Notes under the pieces: model-generated
Databases searched by the model: none
The model's input: only the letters and a program-made list of their open reading frames with translations
What the model was told of the DNA's origin: nothing
Part shown: piece by piece, positions 35,171-46,716 of the stretch
Layout of the letters: every line of letters begins with the position of its first letter
Numbering within the stretch: position 1 is the first letter of the stretch
Source: Talaromyces rugulosus
Lineage: Eukaryota; Ascomycota; Eurotiomycetes; Eurotiales; Trichocomaceae
Direction: 5' to 3'
Length of the DNA: 64,000 nt
Assembly (NCBI RefSeq): GCF_013368755.1
Contig: NC_049566.1
Coordinates: 2,728,001-2,792,000 of the forward strand
Position numbers and translations under genes: made by a program

Positions 35171-35604
35171 GCGCCTTGTATAGTTATTTTGTTCTCCGAT
35201 ATAATCTTGTTTTTTATGGTATTAGTTTTTTTGTGTGTATGTGTCGAATTGTTTATTCTTTTTCCTCGTCGGAAATCGAAATCACTGGCGTTGAGCTGTG
35301 CGGCCGAGATTTCAACATCGGGCTCCGTTTATCATGATTCAAGGCTGTGTGTCACTGCTATAGAAACATATTTTGGATTATGTCTTGTAATGGTATTTCT
35401 ACAGTCAGCCTGCGAAGTATTTTGGGAAAATTCCAAATTTTATACTATTCCATCGATCTATTCATGTTCGCTACTATTCATAACATCGCTATACATATGT
35501 ATACTACAACAGAAATATCAATATGTTTTTAAAAAAACGAAATATTCATGGTTGACCAAACTTGGTGAGGAAAAAAAAAACAACAACTGTTACGTCAAAA
35601 AGAT
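35171..35604. other. Convergent 3' region, no gene seen
   Basis: AT-rich spacer between two convergent stop codons. It probably holds both 3' ends; no clear hairpin or gene. Confidence 0.35.
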
Positions 35605-38058
35605 CTATACCGGCGGTATCGACTCGCGGCAAATCGGACACTGGAGCCTCAGCTTCATCCAACTTTCAAGACACGTACTATGGAAGATATGTCGGCATGG
35701 AGTCACCATGTACGCCCGCCTACCAAGAATGCTGCTCGCGCCGTCCGTCACACTGCTACCTGCAACTGAAGGAGAACTGATGACAGTGACTTCGATATCC
35801 TGCATGCAAATTGCGCAGTCAAAGATCTTCTTCTTCTTGTCTTTCGGCCGTAGTCGGTCTTTGTCTTGCTGCTGAGTGGCGCTACTACTGGCATCGCGTT
35901 CTTCGGCCCGGAGGGAACCAATAGGTAGAGTTGTTCCTGATTCAACATCTTCGCCAGTGCCAGTGGCAGAGGTGTCGCGAATGATAGGGTGGTAGTCATA
36001 TGCCGGCGGCGCCCAGCCATTGGGGACGAAAAACCGGGGTCCAAGGATATCCTGACTCCCAAGAATCCATGTTTGAAGCCAGACCCAGGCAATCATGGCC
36101 AGCGCAGTGGTTGTGTCAGGGCGTATGAATAGAACATTTCCTGGCGCAGTTAGGAAATATGTAAAGGGAATCAAACGAAGAATGCTTTGGCCAATCACAA
36201 ACTCCCACCTGAGAGCTTTCCGACAGTTGCGCATGATATTACGGTAAATCTGAGGGACCCAGAAGGACAAATATAAGAAGCTGACCAACCGAGCATATAC
36301 AGCGGCCACCTTATTGGGAAAGACAAATGACCAGAGAGAAACTACCGACAGACAGCAAAGCACAAAGTAGAACCGCGCGTACATGGTCCCAACATCTGCT
36401 CCGACTTCTGCGCGTGATGGTGTTGGATTCCGGCCAGCGCCGGCAGCAGGCGTTCGGACAGGCTCTGCGGGTGCTTCGCTTAACTCGTCTTGGTCTGAAG
36501 GCAGGATAATGGGGGTTGCTCCAGAGTTAATAGCTCTTGTTGCAGTAACTGGGGCAGGCAAAGTATCCATACGTGGATTCGTCGGGTTTGGTGTAGCCTG
36601 GCGTTCTTGTTCCCGTCTCTCAGGGACTTGCACAGCCCAGACCTCCATCATAAACCTCATTCCGATGTAGCCAACGGAAAGGAATACAAGAAAAGAAGCG
36701 GCCGAGATTTCAATAAAGGATGTATCGGCAAACAGTGATAGCAAAGTCAGACTCATAACCATGGAATCGCCCAGGGCCATCATTGCAATCGAGAAGAAGC
36801 TGACACGACTCCTCGTAGAAGGAGTGGAAGCTTCTTTGATTTGTCTCAATAGCAAGTATAATTGTCCAACAATTATGAACCCCATCGCATAGACGGTCCG
36901 AGATGCATACTTGCTGTATTCCTCGTGTTTAGCACCGAATAAATATAAACTGTCCGTGGGCGCATAATCAGGCGCGCCCTTTGTTTCCAGAAGAATCCCA
37001 CAGTCCGGGGAGAATATGACCACCGACATCTCCATCATCGGAGGGGACGGGATGGGGGCTCCTGTTGGAAATCTTAATTCTCTCTCGATCTGCTCCAGCA
37101 CGGCGGGTTCTGCAAGACTGTCGCCAATTCGTACTGGGCGTTGTTGTATATAGATGATGTACTCGCATTTTGGAGTCGGGAATGCCATCGCCTGAGCCCC
37201 GCGTGGTAGCGATGACCAAGGGAAAAATGTGGGCTCGTTGTTTTGTTTTTCGACGATTGCACCTGCCAGTGATTTTACGATGACCTGATGCGAAAGGTTG
37301 AACGTGTCTTGCGACAAAGCTAAATGCGGTAAAGACAGCAGCCCGCCGAATTTCTCGCTCGTCGTTGTCATAATAATCGAACCCTGTTCTGGGAAGTGCA
37401 GGCCATACGTCGCCATATACCAGGTATTGCCCAGTGCACTGTCGCTCTCAATCGCGACCTCCGCGCGGATCTCACGCACCGGGGGCGGCGTTGTTATCGC
37501 CCCGGCCTCGTCCTCATTACCCTCCTGGAAATTGACATAAACCGATCCCGAGTCGCCAGTTACATTAAGACCAAATTCATTTGTCATGTAAAAGTTTTCC
37601 TCCACCAAAGCGCTAACGTTCAGACGAGACTCGTGAGGCAGGGAGTGTCGAACCCAGTCTCCACGGAGCTTTCCGGTCACATTGTGATAGACCGGGAGTG
37701 AAAACGACGATAATTTGACCGACGGCGCTTGGTCGACGATGTCTAGTTCAGGAGGGCTCTTGATTCCTCCACTCTCGAGGGCAAAATGCAGGTTCCGCCT
37801 CGCTCTCTCCTGTGCCGTTGGTAGCAAATCCCATGAGTAGGTGTCATTTTGTCTCAGCCCTGGAATTGGAAGCCATGCATCGGTCGAAGGGCTGAAGTCG
37901 CCGTATCTAGATTCATTGAGCAGCTTGAGAGCGTCTTCTTCTTCAGCGAGCTGTTTTTCTCGTTCTCCATTGTGGTCGACTAGCGGTGCGCGAAAGAGGG
38001 AACTGAGGAGTAGGTAGAAGGTGAGGAGAAGGAACAGAAAGGGCCCGCGGTTATCCAT
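35605..38058 (-). CDS. dscA: DSC complex RING E3 ubiquitin ligase subunit (Tul1/DscA)
   Basis: Golgi-membrane RING E3 that, in the DSC complex, ubiquitinates membrane proteins and in fungi is needed for cleavage of the SREBP regulator under low oxygen (family knowledge). Intronless, 817 residues. A signal sequence (GPFLFLLLTFYLLLSSLF) is followed by a luminal region of about 380 residues with several N-glycosylation sequons (NDT, NVT, NVS, NLS). A block of membrane segments follows, then a Pro/Ala-rich cytosolic loop (about 490-550), further membrane segments, and a C-terminal RING-H2: CAICMQDIEV, then CRHIFHSTCLESWMKLRLQCPIC. The spacing between the second and third ligand pairs is stretched by a Ser/Gly insert, typical of DscA. 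The divergent neighbour is a zinc transporter gene. Confidence 0.93.
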   Translation of the reverse strand: MDNRGPFLFLLLTFYLLLSSLFRAPLVDHNGEREKQLAEEEDALKLLNESRYGDFSPSTDAWLPIPGLRQNDTYSWDLLPTAQERARRNLHFALESGGIKSPPELDIVDQAPSVKLSSFSLPVYHNVTGKLRGDWVRHSLPHESRLNVSALVEENFYMTNEFGLNVTGDSGSVYVNFQEGNEDEAGAITTPPPVREIRAEVAIESDSALGNTWYMATYGLHFPEQGSIIMTTTSEKFGGLLSLPHLALSQDTFNLSHQVIVKSLAGAIVEKQNNEPTFFPWSSLPRGAQAMAFPTPKCEYIIYIQQRPVRIGDSLAEPAVLEQIERELRFPTGAPIPSPPMMEMSVVIFSPDCGILLETKGAPDYAPTDSLYLFGAKHEEYSKYASRTVYAMGFIIVGQLYLLLRQIKEASTPSTRSRVSFFSIAMMALGDSMVMSLTLLSLFADTSFIEISAASFLVFLSVGYIGMRFMMEVWAVQVPERREQERQATPNPTNPRMDTLPAPVTATRAINSGATPIILPSDQDELSEAPAEPVRTPAAGAGRNPTPSRAEVGADVGTMYARFYFVLCCLSVVSLWSFVFPNKVAAVYARLVSFLYLSFWVPQIYRNIMRNCRKALRWEFVIGQSILRLIPFTYFLTAPGNVLFIRPDTTTALAMIAWVWLQTWILGSQDILGPRFFVPNGWAPPAYDYHPIIRDTSATGTGEDVESGTTLPIGSLRAEERDASSSATQQQDKDRLRPKDKKKKIFDCAICMQDIEVTVISSPSVAGSSVTDGASSILGRRAYMVTPCRHIFHSTCLESWMKLRLQCPICRESIPPV

Positions 38059-38422
38059 TCACGCCAACTGCACCGACCATCGCGGCAAAATTGTCCAAGA
38101 AAAGGCAGAAGTTTGGACAGGCCCCGGGCTCATGGCTGTAGAGTGGCCGTTGCTGGTGTTGGCATCGTTGTCGTCACTGAAACAGGATGAATGCGGAGCG
38201 GCGAGAGGGCCAAGAGCCCGCGCGAGTCATGGGCCGAGCCCAGCTCCGCTTTCTCTCCTGGAGATCGATCGTCTGCACATCTGCCCGCACTGCTCCTCTC
38301 AGACTCAATCACTGCACTGCTTCAGTGGTTCGGCCACTTGGATAGAGTTTGTATGTTGTGGAGTGGCCGTTATTAATTTAATTCTGGCTCATCGCTAATG
38401 GAATTTGCGCAGAACGCACCTG
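38059..38422. promoter_or_regulatory. Bidirectional promoter of dscA and the zinc transporter gene
   Basis: A 364-base spacer between divergent start codons, GC-rich near dscA. A possible acceptor (TTGCGCAG) lies just before the zinc transporter ATG, so a 5' UTR intron there is possible. Confidence 0.4.
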
Positions 38423-39843
38423 ATGGCCTCGAGTCTCCCGATACCTGCTCCTCCCCGAACTCCCACGCCACCCCCCGACGAGTATCAGAGCGATCAACCA
38501 GCGGAGCCGCTGTTCAATCCAAATGCGCTGTCGCCTATGGCTCCGATATCAGCAATTGAAGACAATCGAGAAAGCACCATGAATCCATCCAGTCCAATGA
38601 GCCCCACGTTTCCGTCGGCTTCGAGCGATGGCGGTGCGAATGTGAAGACGGGCGATCCCAATCCCTTCAACTTCCAGCCTACGGTGCTTGCGAAGAGCCC
38701 CGTCATAAAATCGGTAGGTTCTTGCAACTTGGTGCTGAGGAGGAATCATCCTGCTAACAATCACCACAGAACATTGGCCAGCGACGTGGTCACAAGTATA
38801 AACACAGTAGTATATCGCACCAAATTTTCTTGGAACCGCCGCCACGAGCTCCCTTGGCTCTACCAGCCTCGCTGCCAATACCTACCTTGAAAGAATACCG
38901 AGGCAGCATGTCAAAGGACCAGAAGACAAGGTTCTGGTGGAGTGTCTGCCACATGTTGATCGCGGGATACACGTTATGGTCTGCTCATGGATCTCTTGCC
39001 ATGACAGCCTTGTCCCACCTTATTCTTTTCGACTCTCTTGGAGCGCTCTTGTGCGTGATCGTCGATGTTCTTGGTAACTTTGAGGTGTGGAAGCGGTCGA
39101 GTATCCGCCATCCGTTTGGGTTGGAGCGTGCAGAAGTTCTCGCTGGCTTTGCCTCTTCTGTCCTACTTTTATTCATGGGACTTGACCTTATATCTCACAT
39201 TTTGCAACATTGCCTCGAGGGATCTTCTGGTCACCAGCCACACCACTCGCATGAACATGATCGCGCAACGACCGGTTCTGTCGACGTTACATCTGTGCTC
39301 GCTATTGGTTCGACATTGGTTTCTGCCATTGGTCTCAAAAACCATGCTCGCATAGGCAAATCGATGCGATTTGCGTACATCGAGTCCCTGCCTTCTGTCC
39401 TTAGCAATCCCTCACATTTCCTGACTCTTTCATGTTCCGTCATTCTTCTCCTTCTGCCCTTGCTTTCCATTTCGCTGTACAAGAAGCTGGATATGCTGCT
39501 TTCTTTAACCATGGCTATATCTATGTGCGTTCTTGGTTCGCGCATTGTGAAAACTCTAGGATCAATGCTACTGATGTCCTTTTCTGGTCGTGGTGTGAAT
39601 CACGTAATGCGGGATATTCAGGCAGACCCTGCCGTCACTGCTATTGACGAGGCTAGGTTTTGGCAGGTCCATTACGGGCTATGTATGGCGAATCTGAGGT
39701 TGAGGGCTACCGGTACAGAAGAAAACTTGGCAAAGCTTCGAGAAAGGATTACAAGTCTTATAAAGAATCGGCTAGGAGGTGGTTATGGCTCGGGAGGGCA
39801 GAAGTGGGAGGTGACTTTGCAGATTGCTGTAAACACGGACTAA
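38423..39843 (+). CDS. CDF-family zinc transporter, ER Zrg17-like
   Basis: Cation diffusion facilitator of the Zrg17/Msc2 kind, which forms a heteromer supplying zinc to the ER (family knowledge). Exons 38423-38713 and 38770-39843 give 454 residues. The N-terminal 110 residues are Pro/Ser-rich and disordered (APPRTPTPPPDEYQ), then GQRRGHKYKHSSISHQIFLE, a conserved block before the membrane part in Zrg17-like proteins. Six membrane segments follow; the His-rich loop between TM4 and TM5-type segments is short (HQPHHSHEHD). A C-terminal cytosolic domain (about 375-454) has a beta-alpha pattern. The TM5-type segment shows SHFLTLSCS and no HxxxD metal site, which fits Zrg17, whose partner carries the transport site. 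The assignment between Zrg17 and Msc2 is inference. Confidence 0.8.
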
Positions 39844-40139
39844 GTATATATGAAGGATGACGATCTACTAGTTCGATCGTTCATAGATAGAACGAGTGTA
39901 CATAGTATTGCGGACTTTAATTCCAAACGCTGTTGAACAAAAAAAAAGTAAATCTTTTAACAATGTAATAGTTACAGTCCAAATATCAAACTTGGTGATC
40001 ATTGATATCACTCAATAACCTAGCCCTCTTTCATAGGCCCTTTTTTATCACATTTGATAATGAGCAATTTGACATGCTCTCCTTCCCCCCAACACCACAA
40101 CAAATCTCCCCATCACAATTTCTCTTTAAATTGTCCACT

Positions 40140-40520
40140 TTATGACGTGGCGGCCAAAATGCCGGCTTGCTCGCCAGTGTTCACCAGGCCATCCTGTCCA
40201 TCCCGTCTCCGTCGCTTCTCGAGAATAGCTTCTCGTCGCTCAGCAAGCATCTTCAATTGTCGGGACTCGACGCCTTGAATCCAGTATCCGAAGCTTCCAC
40301 CAACGCCAGCAAACAGGGGGTATGCCCAGAGGGATTCTTTGCCGAGGAAAGGGCGCATTTGGATTCCTAGTTGCCAGAGACGGACGGCAATGCCTATAGC
40401 GGGAGGGCGCGGCGCCTATGTTAGCCATTGAACTAGACAATACAGTAACGCAGTATCTATATGTAAACAAGCAGATAGTCACATACCGAAGCCGCCCCAG
40501 AAAAGGACCTTGTGAACCAT
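40140..40520 (-). CDS. Small protein, probable mitochondrial inner-membrane subunit
   Basis: Minus-strand exons 40520-40487 and 40393-40140 give 95 residues in frame. It begins MVHKVLFWGGFGIAVRLWQL, a hydrophobic and amphipathic start, continues with KESLWAYPLFAGVGGSFGYW, a Gly-rich membrane segment, then a highly charged helix (RREAILEKRRRRD) and a loosely ordered end. Size, single intron after a short first exon and layout resemble small accessory subunits of fungal respiratory complexes such as complex I, but I cannot name the family with certainty. Divergent to the Shg1-domain gene about 500 bases away. Confidence 0.7.
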
Positions 40521-41019
40521 GATGGGTGGTGTGTGAAGAGGAAGATTGATGGTGGGATGCGATAGGGGGAGCCTCGCGGGTCGAGACAACTCTCCGGAGA
40601 AATTAAATTTGCAGTAGTAATCTACAGCCGAAATTCAATGCTCATAGAATAGAATTGGGCAGTCCCAGTCGAGTGTGTGGTCGTGAATCAGTCTGACATC
40701 GAACGGTGCTGATTGATTTGAAGTCGGGAAGGTTCGAGGTCCGCGCCGGCTGCTAATAGCAAATCACCGCATGGCGGTTGGCGGAACCGTGATTGTCCAA
40801 TTGTGACGCTGCAAAAGACCTCACCGCCTAGCGCACGAATTCTGCCGGGCAAATGTGCCCATGGACAAAGAAAGGGCAAGCGCGAAGGGAAAGCTCCTCC
40901 TCGATAAAGAATATTTCTTCGCGGTTGACTCTTGATTCTGTGAATACTCTCTCCTGGCGAACGGTTGTTACGTTTGCATTGACAAAGGGGGCTACTATGC
41001 CAGTCGCGATTCTCACACT
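40521..41019. promoter_or_regulatory. Divergent promoter region
   Basis: About 500 bases between the small membrane-protein gene and the Shg1-domain gene. A CCAAT pentamer (GTCCAATTG) lies at about 40797-40801. No gene seen. Confidence 0.35.
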
Positions 41020-43306
41020 ATGGCAGAAACGGAGGGAATAAAGGAGGACGCCCTCGGCGACAAACATGCAGCTGCTTTGGATGTCGAGAGTCTGCAGCGC
41101 AAGAAGTACAAGACTTCGGAACTGCCGATTTCTCAGGAACAGCAGACTTCGATGCAAAATATGCTCGTCGCGTTCAAGAAAAAGGGTTCTTTTGATAGCT
41201 ACAGAAAGAAGATATGGCAAGATTTCTATGATCTGGTGAGCTTACTGTTGCCCTTGGCAATTTCTGTTGCTTATTATTTGCGTATCGATTTTTATTTTTA
41301 TTTATATATTTGCTAATGAGGATTTGTGCCATTAGGAAGGCAAGACTGAATTCACTGCTGCTTTAGAACAACTCGCCGAGAAGGAAATCGAAAGAGAGCC
41401 GGCGCATTTGTCTCGCGACAGAGGCAAAGCAGCAACCCTAATCGAGGGTGCTGTGGACCGAAGCGATATCTACAAGAACCTGGAAAATTCGTTTGACAAA
41501 TTTGTTGCTGGGCATCTTGAACCTATGCTGGCAGCAGTTAGAGATATCCGACGGCAAGAAGTCGACGAAGAAACCATTGCCAAGGAAGAAGCAGGAGGAA
41601 ACATGACCGAACAAGACTACGATCGCTGGAGAAACGAGCGAAGGGCCGAACGAGACAAGATCCACCAAGCAGAAGTTGAAGAGCAAGAGCGCATCGACGC
41701 CGAGAAAGAAAAACTCAGACTTGAAGAAACCCGCAAACGACGGGAAATCGAACGCAGAAAAGAAGAAGAACAAAGAGAACGAGATGAAAAGCGACGTGCC
41801 GAACAGCGTGCTCTCGAAGAACAGAGAGAAAAAGAAAGACAAGAGCGATATGATCACAGGAGACGCGACGATTCCCGGGATCGGGACAGAGACAGGTACA
41901 GGAGCTACGATCTTCCTCGAGGCTATGACCGGTACGAGGGGTCTGGCGCATCATCGCGGTACCGCGATCGTGAGAGGACAGTCTCTCGCCCGACCACTCC
42001 CAAAGCTACCACCCCTGTCCCTGCGCCTCCACCTGTAGATGAGAAAACGCTGGAAGAGGCGGCATTGCAGCTCCTTCTGAAAGAAGGCGAAGAATTAGCA
42101 GCAAAGAAAAAGCAGAAACCAGAGTTTGACTTTGAAGAAGCTGAAGCTATCGAGAGCGGTCGCAAACCTATATCTCGCCCCAAATCTGGGACAGATTCAC
42201 GGTATCCTAACACTGCAACTCGCGATTCGTCCCGTGATAGAAGACGAAAAAGCCGCACGCGATCTCGTCAAAGGCGCCCGTCTCTATACGAGCGTGACAG
42301 CAGACATATCTCCCGAGAAGGATCTATACGAGTTCGTGACCGTGACGACAATAAACATCACAGAGACGAACGTAGTAGCTACAGGAATGAGCAACGTACC
42401 CGCAGCCGTTCTACTACGCGCCAGGATCGAGCCCGCAGTCGGGAAAGGGAAAGAGAAAGAGAAAGAGAAAAGGAGCGCGATCAAGATCGAGATCGAGACC
42501 GTGATCGTGATCGTGATCGTGATTATCATTTTCGTGAACGAGGATATGATCGCTACACTGGTCGTGACCGAGACCGCAGTCGCGACAGGGAACAACTTGA
42601 CCGTGAGCGAAGGCGGTCACGAGAAACGCCTAGAGATTCAGAGCGCGACAAACCCCGAGACAAGGAACTAGACCGAGACCAAGATCGACCTCGAGACAGA
42701 GATCAAGACCGAGACCGAGATCGTGACCGTGATCGTGACAGAGACCGGGACAGGGACAACCACAGGTCCAGATCTCGGCGCAGGCGCTCGCCTTCCCAAT
42801 TAGTTCGCTCTCGTACAAGGCCCCATCGGGAGCGGTCCAGATCTCGCGCGACCGCTCGAAGACGGTCAGCTTCTAGGCGGCGATCACGCTCTCCTAGTCA
42901 GTTGGACATTGACCGCTACGTTCCACTTACCAGCAATCGCAGTAGATCCCCACGCCGGCGTGTCAGATCTCCTCCTGGTCGCGAAAGGGAATGGGATGGG
43001 GATAGGGATAGGGATAGGGAGCGAGATCGTGACCGAGACCGTGAGCGTGAGCGTGATCGTGATCGTGATTGGAACCGAGAATCTCGAAATGATAGGTATG
43101 ACCGGTATGTTCCTGGCGCTGGAGGTGACCGGGATAGCGAAAGGAATAAATCAATCGACCGAGATCGAGACCGGGACCGTGATCGCGAAAGAGAGAGGGA
43201 GCGGGATAGGGAGAGAGAAAGGGATAGAAACCGAGACCGCGATCGGGATCGGGATCGAGACAGGCATGAACGAAGAAGCAGTTATCGCAGGAGCAGAAGT
43301 CGGTGA
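41020..43306 (+). CDS. shg1: COMPASS component Shg1-domain protein with long Arg-Asp/Glu repeat tail
   Basis: Shg1 is a subunit of the Set1/COMPASS histone H3K4 methyltransferase (family knowledge). Exons 41020-41235 and 41336-43306 give 728 residues. The N-terminal part has the Shg1/BOD1 helical domain (about residues 44-150): MLVAFKKKGSFDSYRKKIWQ, EREPAHLSRDRGKAATLIEG and FDKFVAGHLEPMLAAVRDIR. From about residue 170 the protein is a long charged coil (EEQRERDEKRRAEQRALEEQ), then hundreds of residues of Arg-Asp, Arg-Glu and Arg-Ser dipeptides, such as DRDRDRDRDRDYH. This makes it far longer than yeast Shg1 (about 140 residues) and gives it an SR-protein-like tail. The opposite strand is also open for long stretches because of codon bias in the repeats; those frames are shadows. 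Confidence 0.85.
42460..43270 (+). repeat. Degenerate hexamer repeats coding Arg-Asp/Arg-Glu
   Basis: Imperfect arrays of GAYCGN/GARCGN-type hexamers inside the Shg1-domain gene, densest at about 42460-42535, 42660-42765, 43000-43070 and 43155-43265. They encode alternating Arg and Asp/Glu. Confidence 0.75.
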
Positions 43307-43590
43307 ACAACCAGAGCCTAGACTATGTCTAGACAACTTGTATTTGTATCAAGATATCAATATCAAACTACCTTCTAGTTACACGTGAAGTTCCTTTATA
43401 TACCATGTAGGCACTTGAATAGCCATTTAGAACACTCCATAACACCTAATACATTTGCAGATGCACCTTTGCTCCTAGATGTGTATATATGCAAAAAAAG
43501 TTATATAACTATGGTGACACCATAGGAATTGATCTTATGGCAAGGTCGGCCCCAGCGACTGTAGATAAAGATGCAAAAGCATACGCAGTG

Positions 43591-44374
43591 TCATTTTTTA
43601 CTATCTGGGGGCGCTTGCTTGATAGCTCCTTGGTAACCCTCACGATCCGCGTGTCTCTTGTAGAAATATGAATTCGAATTTGGTATGGGTCGTAGTTCTG
43701 GAGATAACCGGTTGAGTATGGTATTTTCGAGGATCTTGATTGACTTCTCATTGGATCCGTGCTTGTTCCATACCGAGATCAAATTGTTATTGTATCGGGT
43801 AGATGTGCTTACGCCGAGGACATGGTCGTGTTCTATATGTAGTCAGTAATCAGTTGTATTTAAACATATTTTTATTGAAAAAATAAGCAAGAAAAGCCGG
43901 GATAAGACACGTACCGCCTTCTATGGCCGCTTGAAGTTCACTCGCCATGACCAAGATAGCAAGCTCATGAAAGAACGGCTGACTATTGGCCTTGGGTACA
44001 CGAAAAGTCCAGCAGCCGCCGTTCAAGTTATCAGGATCCTCCCACACCGGCTTTATGCCTTTACGGAAGATATGGACTGTGTCACGCGGCCGGATCTTGT
44101 CCCAAGGGTAGTTGTTGTATACTCTGTAGAATGTGGCAATGTCGGCGACGTCTTCGTACAGAACAGTCAACCGCGAGCCATATTCTTCTTCGGGGCTTGA
44201 GCTGGGTACCGGCTCGGAGTGTTTGTCAAACCAGAATGTCCAGTGATATTGAAGCGGCAAAGGGCGTAATTTGCCTAGGATGTTTTGATGGAGCGTTTTC
44301 CGAGTTGGTGGTGGAGCACGGTTTGGTGTGGGATAGTCCTCTGGACTACTTATTTGAATAATCGGCTCTGGCAT
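43591..44374 (-). CDS. eIF4E-family cap-binding protein, eIF4E2/4EHP-like
   Basis: Binds the mRNA 5' cap; class II (4EHP) members often act in translational repression (family knowledge). Minus-strand exons 44374-43915 and 43832-43591 give 233 residues in frame. Family marks in order: LPLQYHWTFWFDKH (start of the core), FYRVYNNYPWDKIRP, HIFRKGIKPVWEDPDNLNGG, the cap-sandwich Trp in VWED, CWTFRVPK, and NLISVWNKHG with IKILENTILNRL. The cap-contacting position that is Trp56 in canonical eIF4E falls in the SSPEEEYGSRL loop, where Tyr is found, as in class II proteins (inference from alignment by eye). The C-terminus is extended and basic. Confidence 0.88.
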
Positions 44375-45324
44375 GATGAATTACAGAAGGTTCAGTCCTC
44401 GTCTTGAGTAATATAGGCGCATATATGTGAGTATTTTTGTCGTGGATGAGGTGGCTGTGCAATGTCAAGCCTCGTTCAGAAACGTTCTTCGGTATATAAC
44501 CTAGTAAGTTTCATATTAGAGATACGCCCATATATTTATATCTGGTAATCTTCAAATTAAACATGCTCAACGTTCGGAAACTCGGATGGGAATAGGGTGG
44601 AAAAATAAAAGTGCCGTGAAGAATATATGTAGAGACGAAAGTTGAGCCGCGTGACTCAAGGCACTCTTCAGAAACACACCCGATGACAAGACATAAAGAA
44701 GCACAAAGAGACAATCATACATCAATGGGCAGCTTTGCCTGCAGATGACTTCCGAAGCCGGTCTTTTATCTGCTTAATGGGTGTAGCACAAAACAGACAA
44801 TGTATTTTCTTTGTGTGGTATTGACTTGTTGATTGACGTCACTTTGAAGATAAAGAGTCTTTTGAAATAGTCTATTAAGAATTGTCAGTAATTAGTCCTA
44901 AAGTGTCAAGTGTCGGTCACGAGTCATACCGGTGGGTTTGTCGAATATACTTCCAAGTTGTATACAACCGATGATGCGGCCGGGTGCAAGTCCACGTCTG
45001 CCTATGATTGTAGAACACGAATCGACCAAGAAATACAAGAGTTGATAGCTTGACTCCAGAAGCACTGCCTGAGAAGATGGAGAAAGGACGCAGAAATTAG
45101 GGAGGCGCCAGTCAGTCTGTGACTTGTCGTCGTCAACCTGGTGACTGGCGAGCCGTGATTGGCCAGCCACGGCGACAAGCTCGCTGGCCAATCAGCAGCC
45201 TTACCTTCGCGCTCCGCCGCCAAACACGAAACCGCGATTTGTCGTCACAAAACCAAACAGCGTTTCGGCAGCAACACTAAGGCGGCATTATTTCAATATA
45301 TTGGTAATCAGCCAGTGTCCAGTC
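44375..45324. other. Intergenic region, possible spliced non-coding transcript on the minus strand
   Basis: About 950 bases between the eIF4E2-like gene and the next gene. On the minus strand a possible spliced unit exists (donor GAAG|GTAAGG near 45203, acceptor CTTCTCAG| near 45070), but the only ATG upstream opens a three-codon frame. No protein gene is supported. The right end serves the divergent NOPCHAP1-like gene. Confidence 0.3.
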
Positions 45325-46124
45325 ATGATTAAAAAGCGTGGGAGAGAGGATCCGAGCGAGCTGGCCTCCCAGCTAGTTTCATTGCCCAAACGCTCCAAAG
45401 CGGCGGCAAAACTCGTCACGGAAATTTCACCTGACAGCCAGGCGGCTTCAAATGGCGATGCCATTAAAGGTGCAGAAGATGCTACCAGCAAAGAAGAAGA
45501 TGAGGAAGAGGAAGACGATGATTATACATCTTCGTCCGGCACATCATCCCCGTCATCTTCCTCTGACGAAGAAGACCAAAGTGATGATGAGGATACCGGA
45601 GAGACAGACACAAAACATGGCGATGAAGATGTCATTACTTATGTCCCTGGACGACCGAAACCAAAAATACAGCGGACGAACCCACTGGGCCACTCGGGCC
45701 TCATGTCGAGGATTTCGTCCTTTTTGCCGCAGTTACAAGCGGCAAATGTCGATCTTGAACAGAAACTCGCCGGCGGCGATACCAAAGATATTATCATGGA
45801 TGACGCGCGTGATGACGAGGAACAGTATATCGAAATGGTAAGTCTTTTTTGAAACAACCTATGCGGTTTACTTTTTTTTCCCCCTCTCTCTACAGCGTGG
45901 ATATGCTAAACAGAGTATAGAATCTCGGGTTGGGTGTGTTGAAGGAGAAAAGAGACGATGACAGCAGCGACAGCCAGGATGATACATCAGATAGTGATGA
46001 CCACGAGGCTCATGAAAATGCAACAGAGACGGGCGAAGGCCATGTCATGGCTCGGCTACTGGGAATCAAACCTCGGTCAAAGGAAGAGGCGCCGCCGGGC
46101 ATTCGAGAGGTCGAAGATGGGTGA
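45325..46124 (+). CDS. NOPCHAP1-like protein (DUF4598), snoRNP assembly chaperone
   Basis: Human NOPCHAP1 links NOP58 to the R2TP complex in box C/D snoRNP assembly; fungal relatives carry the DUF4598 region (family knowledge). Exons 45325-45837 and 45921-46124 give 238 residues. After a basic start (MIKKRGRED) comes a long acidic Ser/Glu/Asp tract (EEDEEEEDDDYTSSSG). The conserved part follows: MSRISSFLPQLQAANVDLEQ, then QYIEMNLGLGVLKEK across the splice, a second acidic Ser/Asp patch, and HVMARLLGIKPRSKEEAPPG near the end. The ATG at 45325 is the first Met in frame. The identification rests on these three motifs. Confidence 0.75.
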
Positions 46125-46716
46125 ATTTTCCCCTCACTTTGGCTACGAATTTCGATATCTAGATCCCGCCACAAGGGATTTCTACTTCTGTCTACAATGA
46201 AGAGGCCGAAGGATCAGCCGAGCCGATCAGACTGAGAAACGTTGAGGTATGGAGTATATATATATACATATTCCAGTCAACGCCCGTGCATCACGCCACT
46301 ATGATCCTGGATCAATATTCAATACAGGATCAGGGCATAGTATAAAATCACATCTGCCCGACATTTTCAAACGATGTTGATCTAGGGCTAAACAAAAGCT
46401 CAACATCTTCATTGATTCATACAAACAGTCACTCGACTCGCCTCTCATTGCTCTTTCATCAATCATATGTGATAGTGGTAGAGTAAATAAATATAAAAAA
46501 AAATACCAAAAAATATCAAAAGAGAAAAGTTTCTGAAAACACTTCCAGACGACCAAAAAAGAGGCCGCGGAAGACAAACAATTCTATAGAAAGTGAAATG
46601 GGACGAAGAATGATTACAATTACAATGCCTGAAATAATCATAATTGCAGGTATATAGGCCTCCCCCCCAGCATCATGCCCGCTTAACAAGTAAGTAATGG
46701 ACAATCAACATAATAT
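46125..46716. other. Convergent 3' region, no gene seen
   Basis: AT-rich spacer of about 590 bases between two convergent genes, with an alternating TA run (TATATATATAC) near 46255-46265. No gene recognised. Confidence 0.35.

Noticed and set aside
38405..38422. Upstream in-frame start for the zinc transporter
   Set aside because: The upstream extension begins with TTG, not ATG; the ATG at 38423 is used.
42126..43388. Long open frames in other frames and on the opposite strand of the Shg1-domain gene
   Set aside because: They arise from the regular GAN/CGN hexamers; their products are Val/Ile/Thr- or His/Asp-repeats without any domain.
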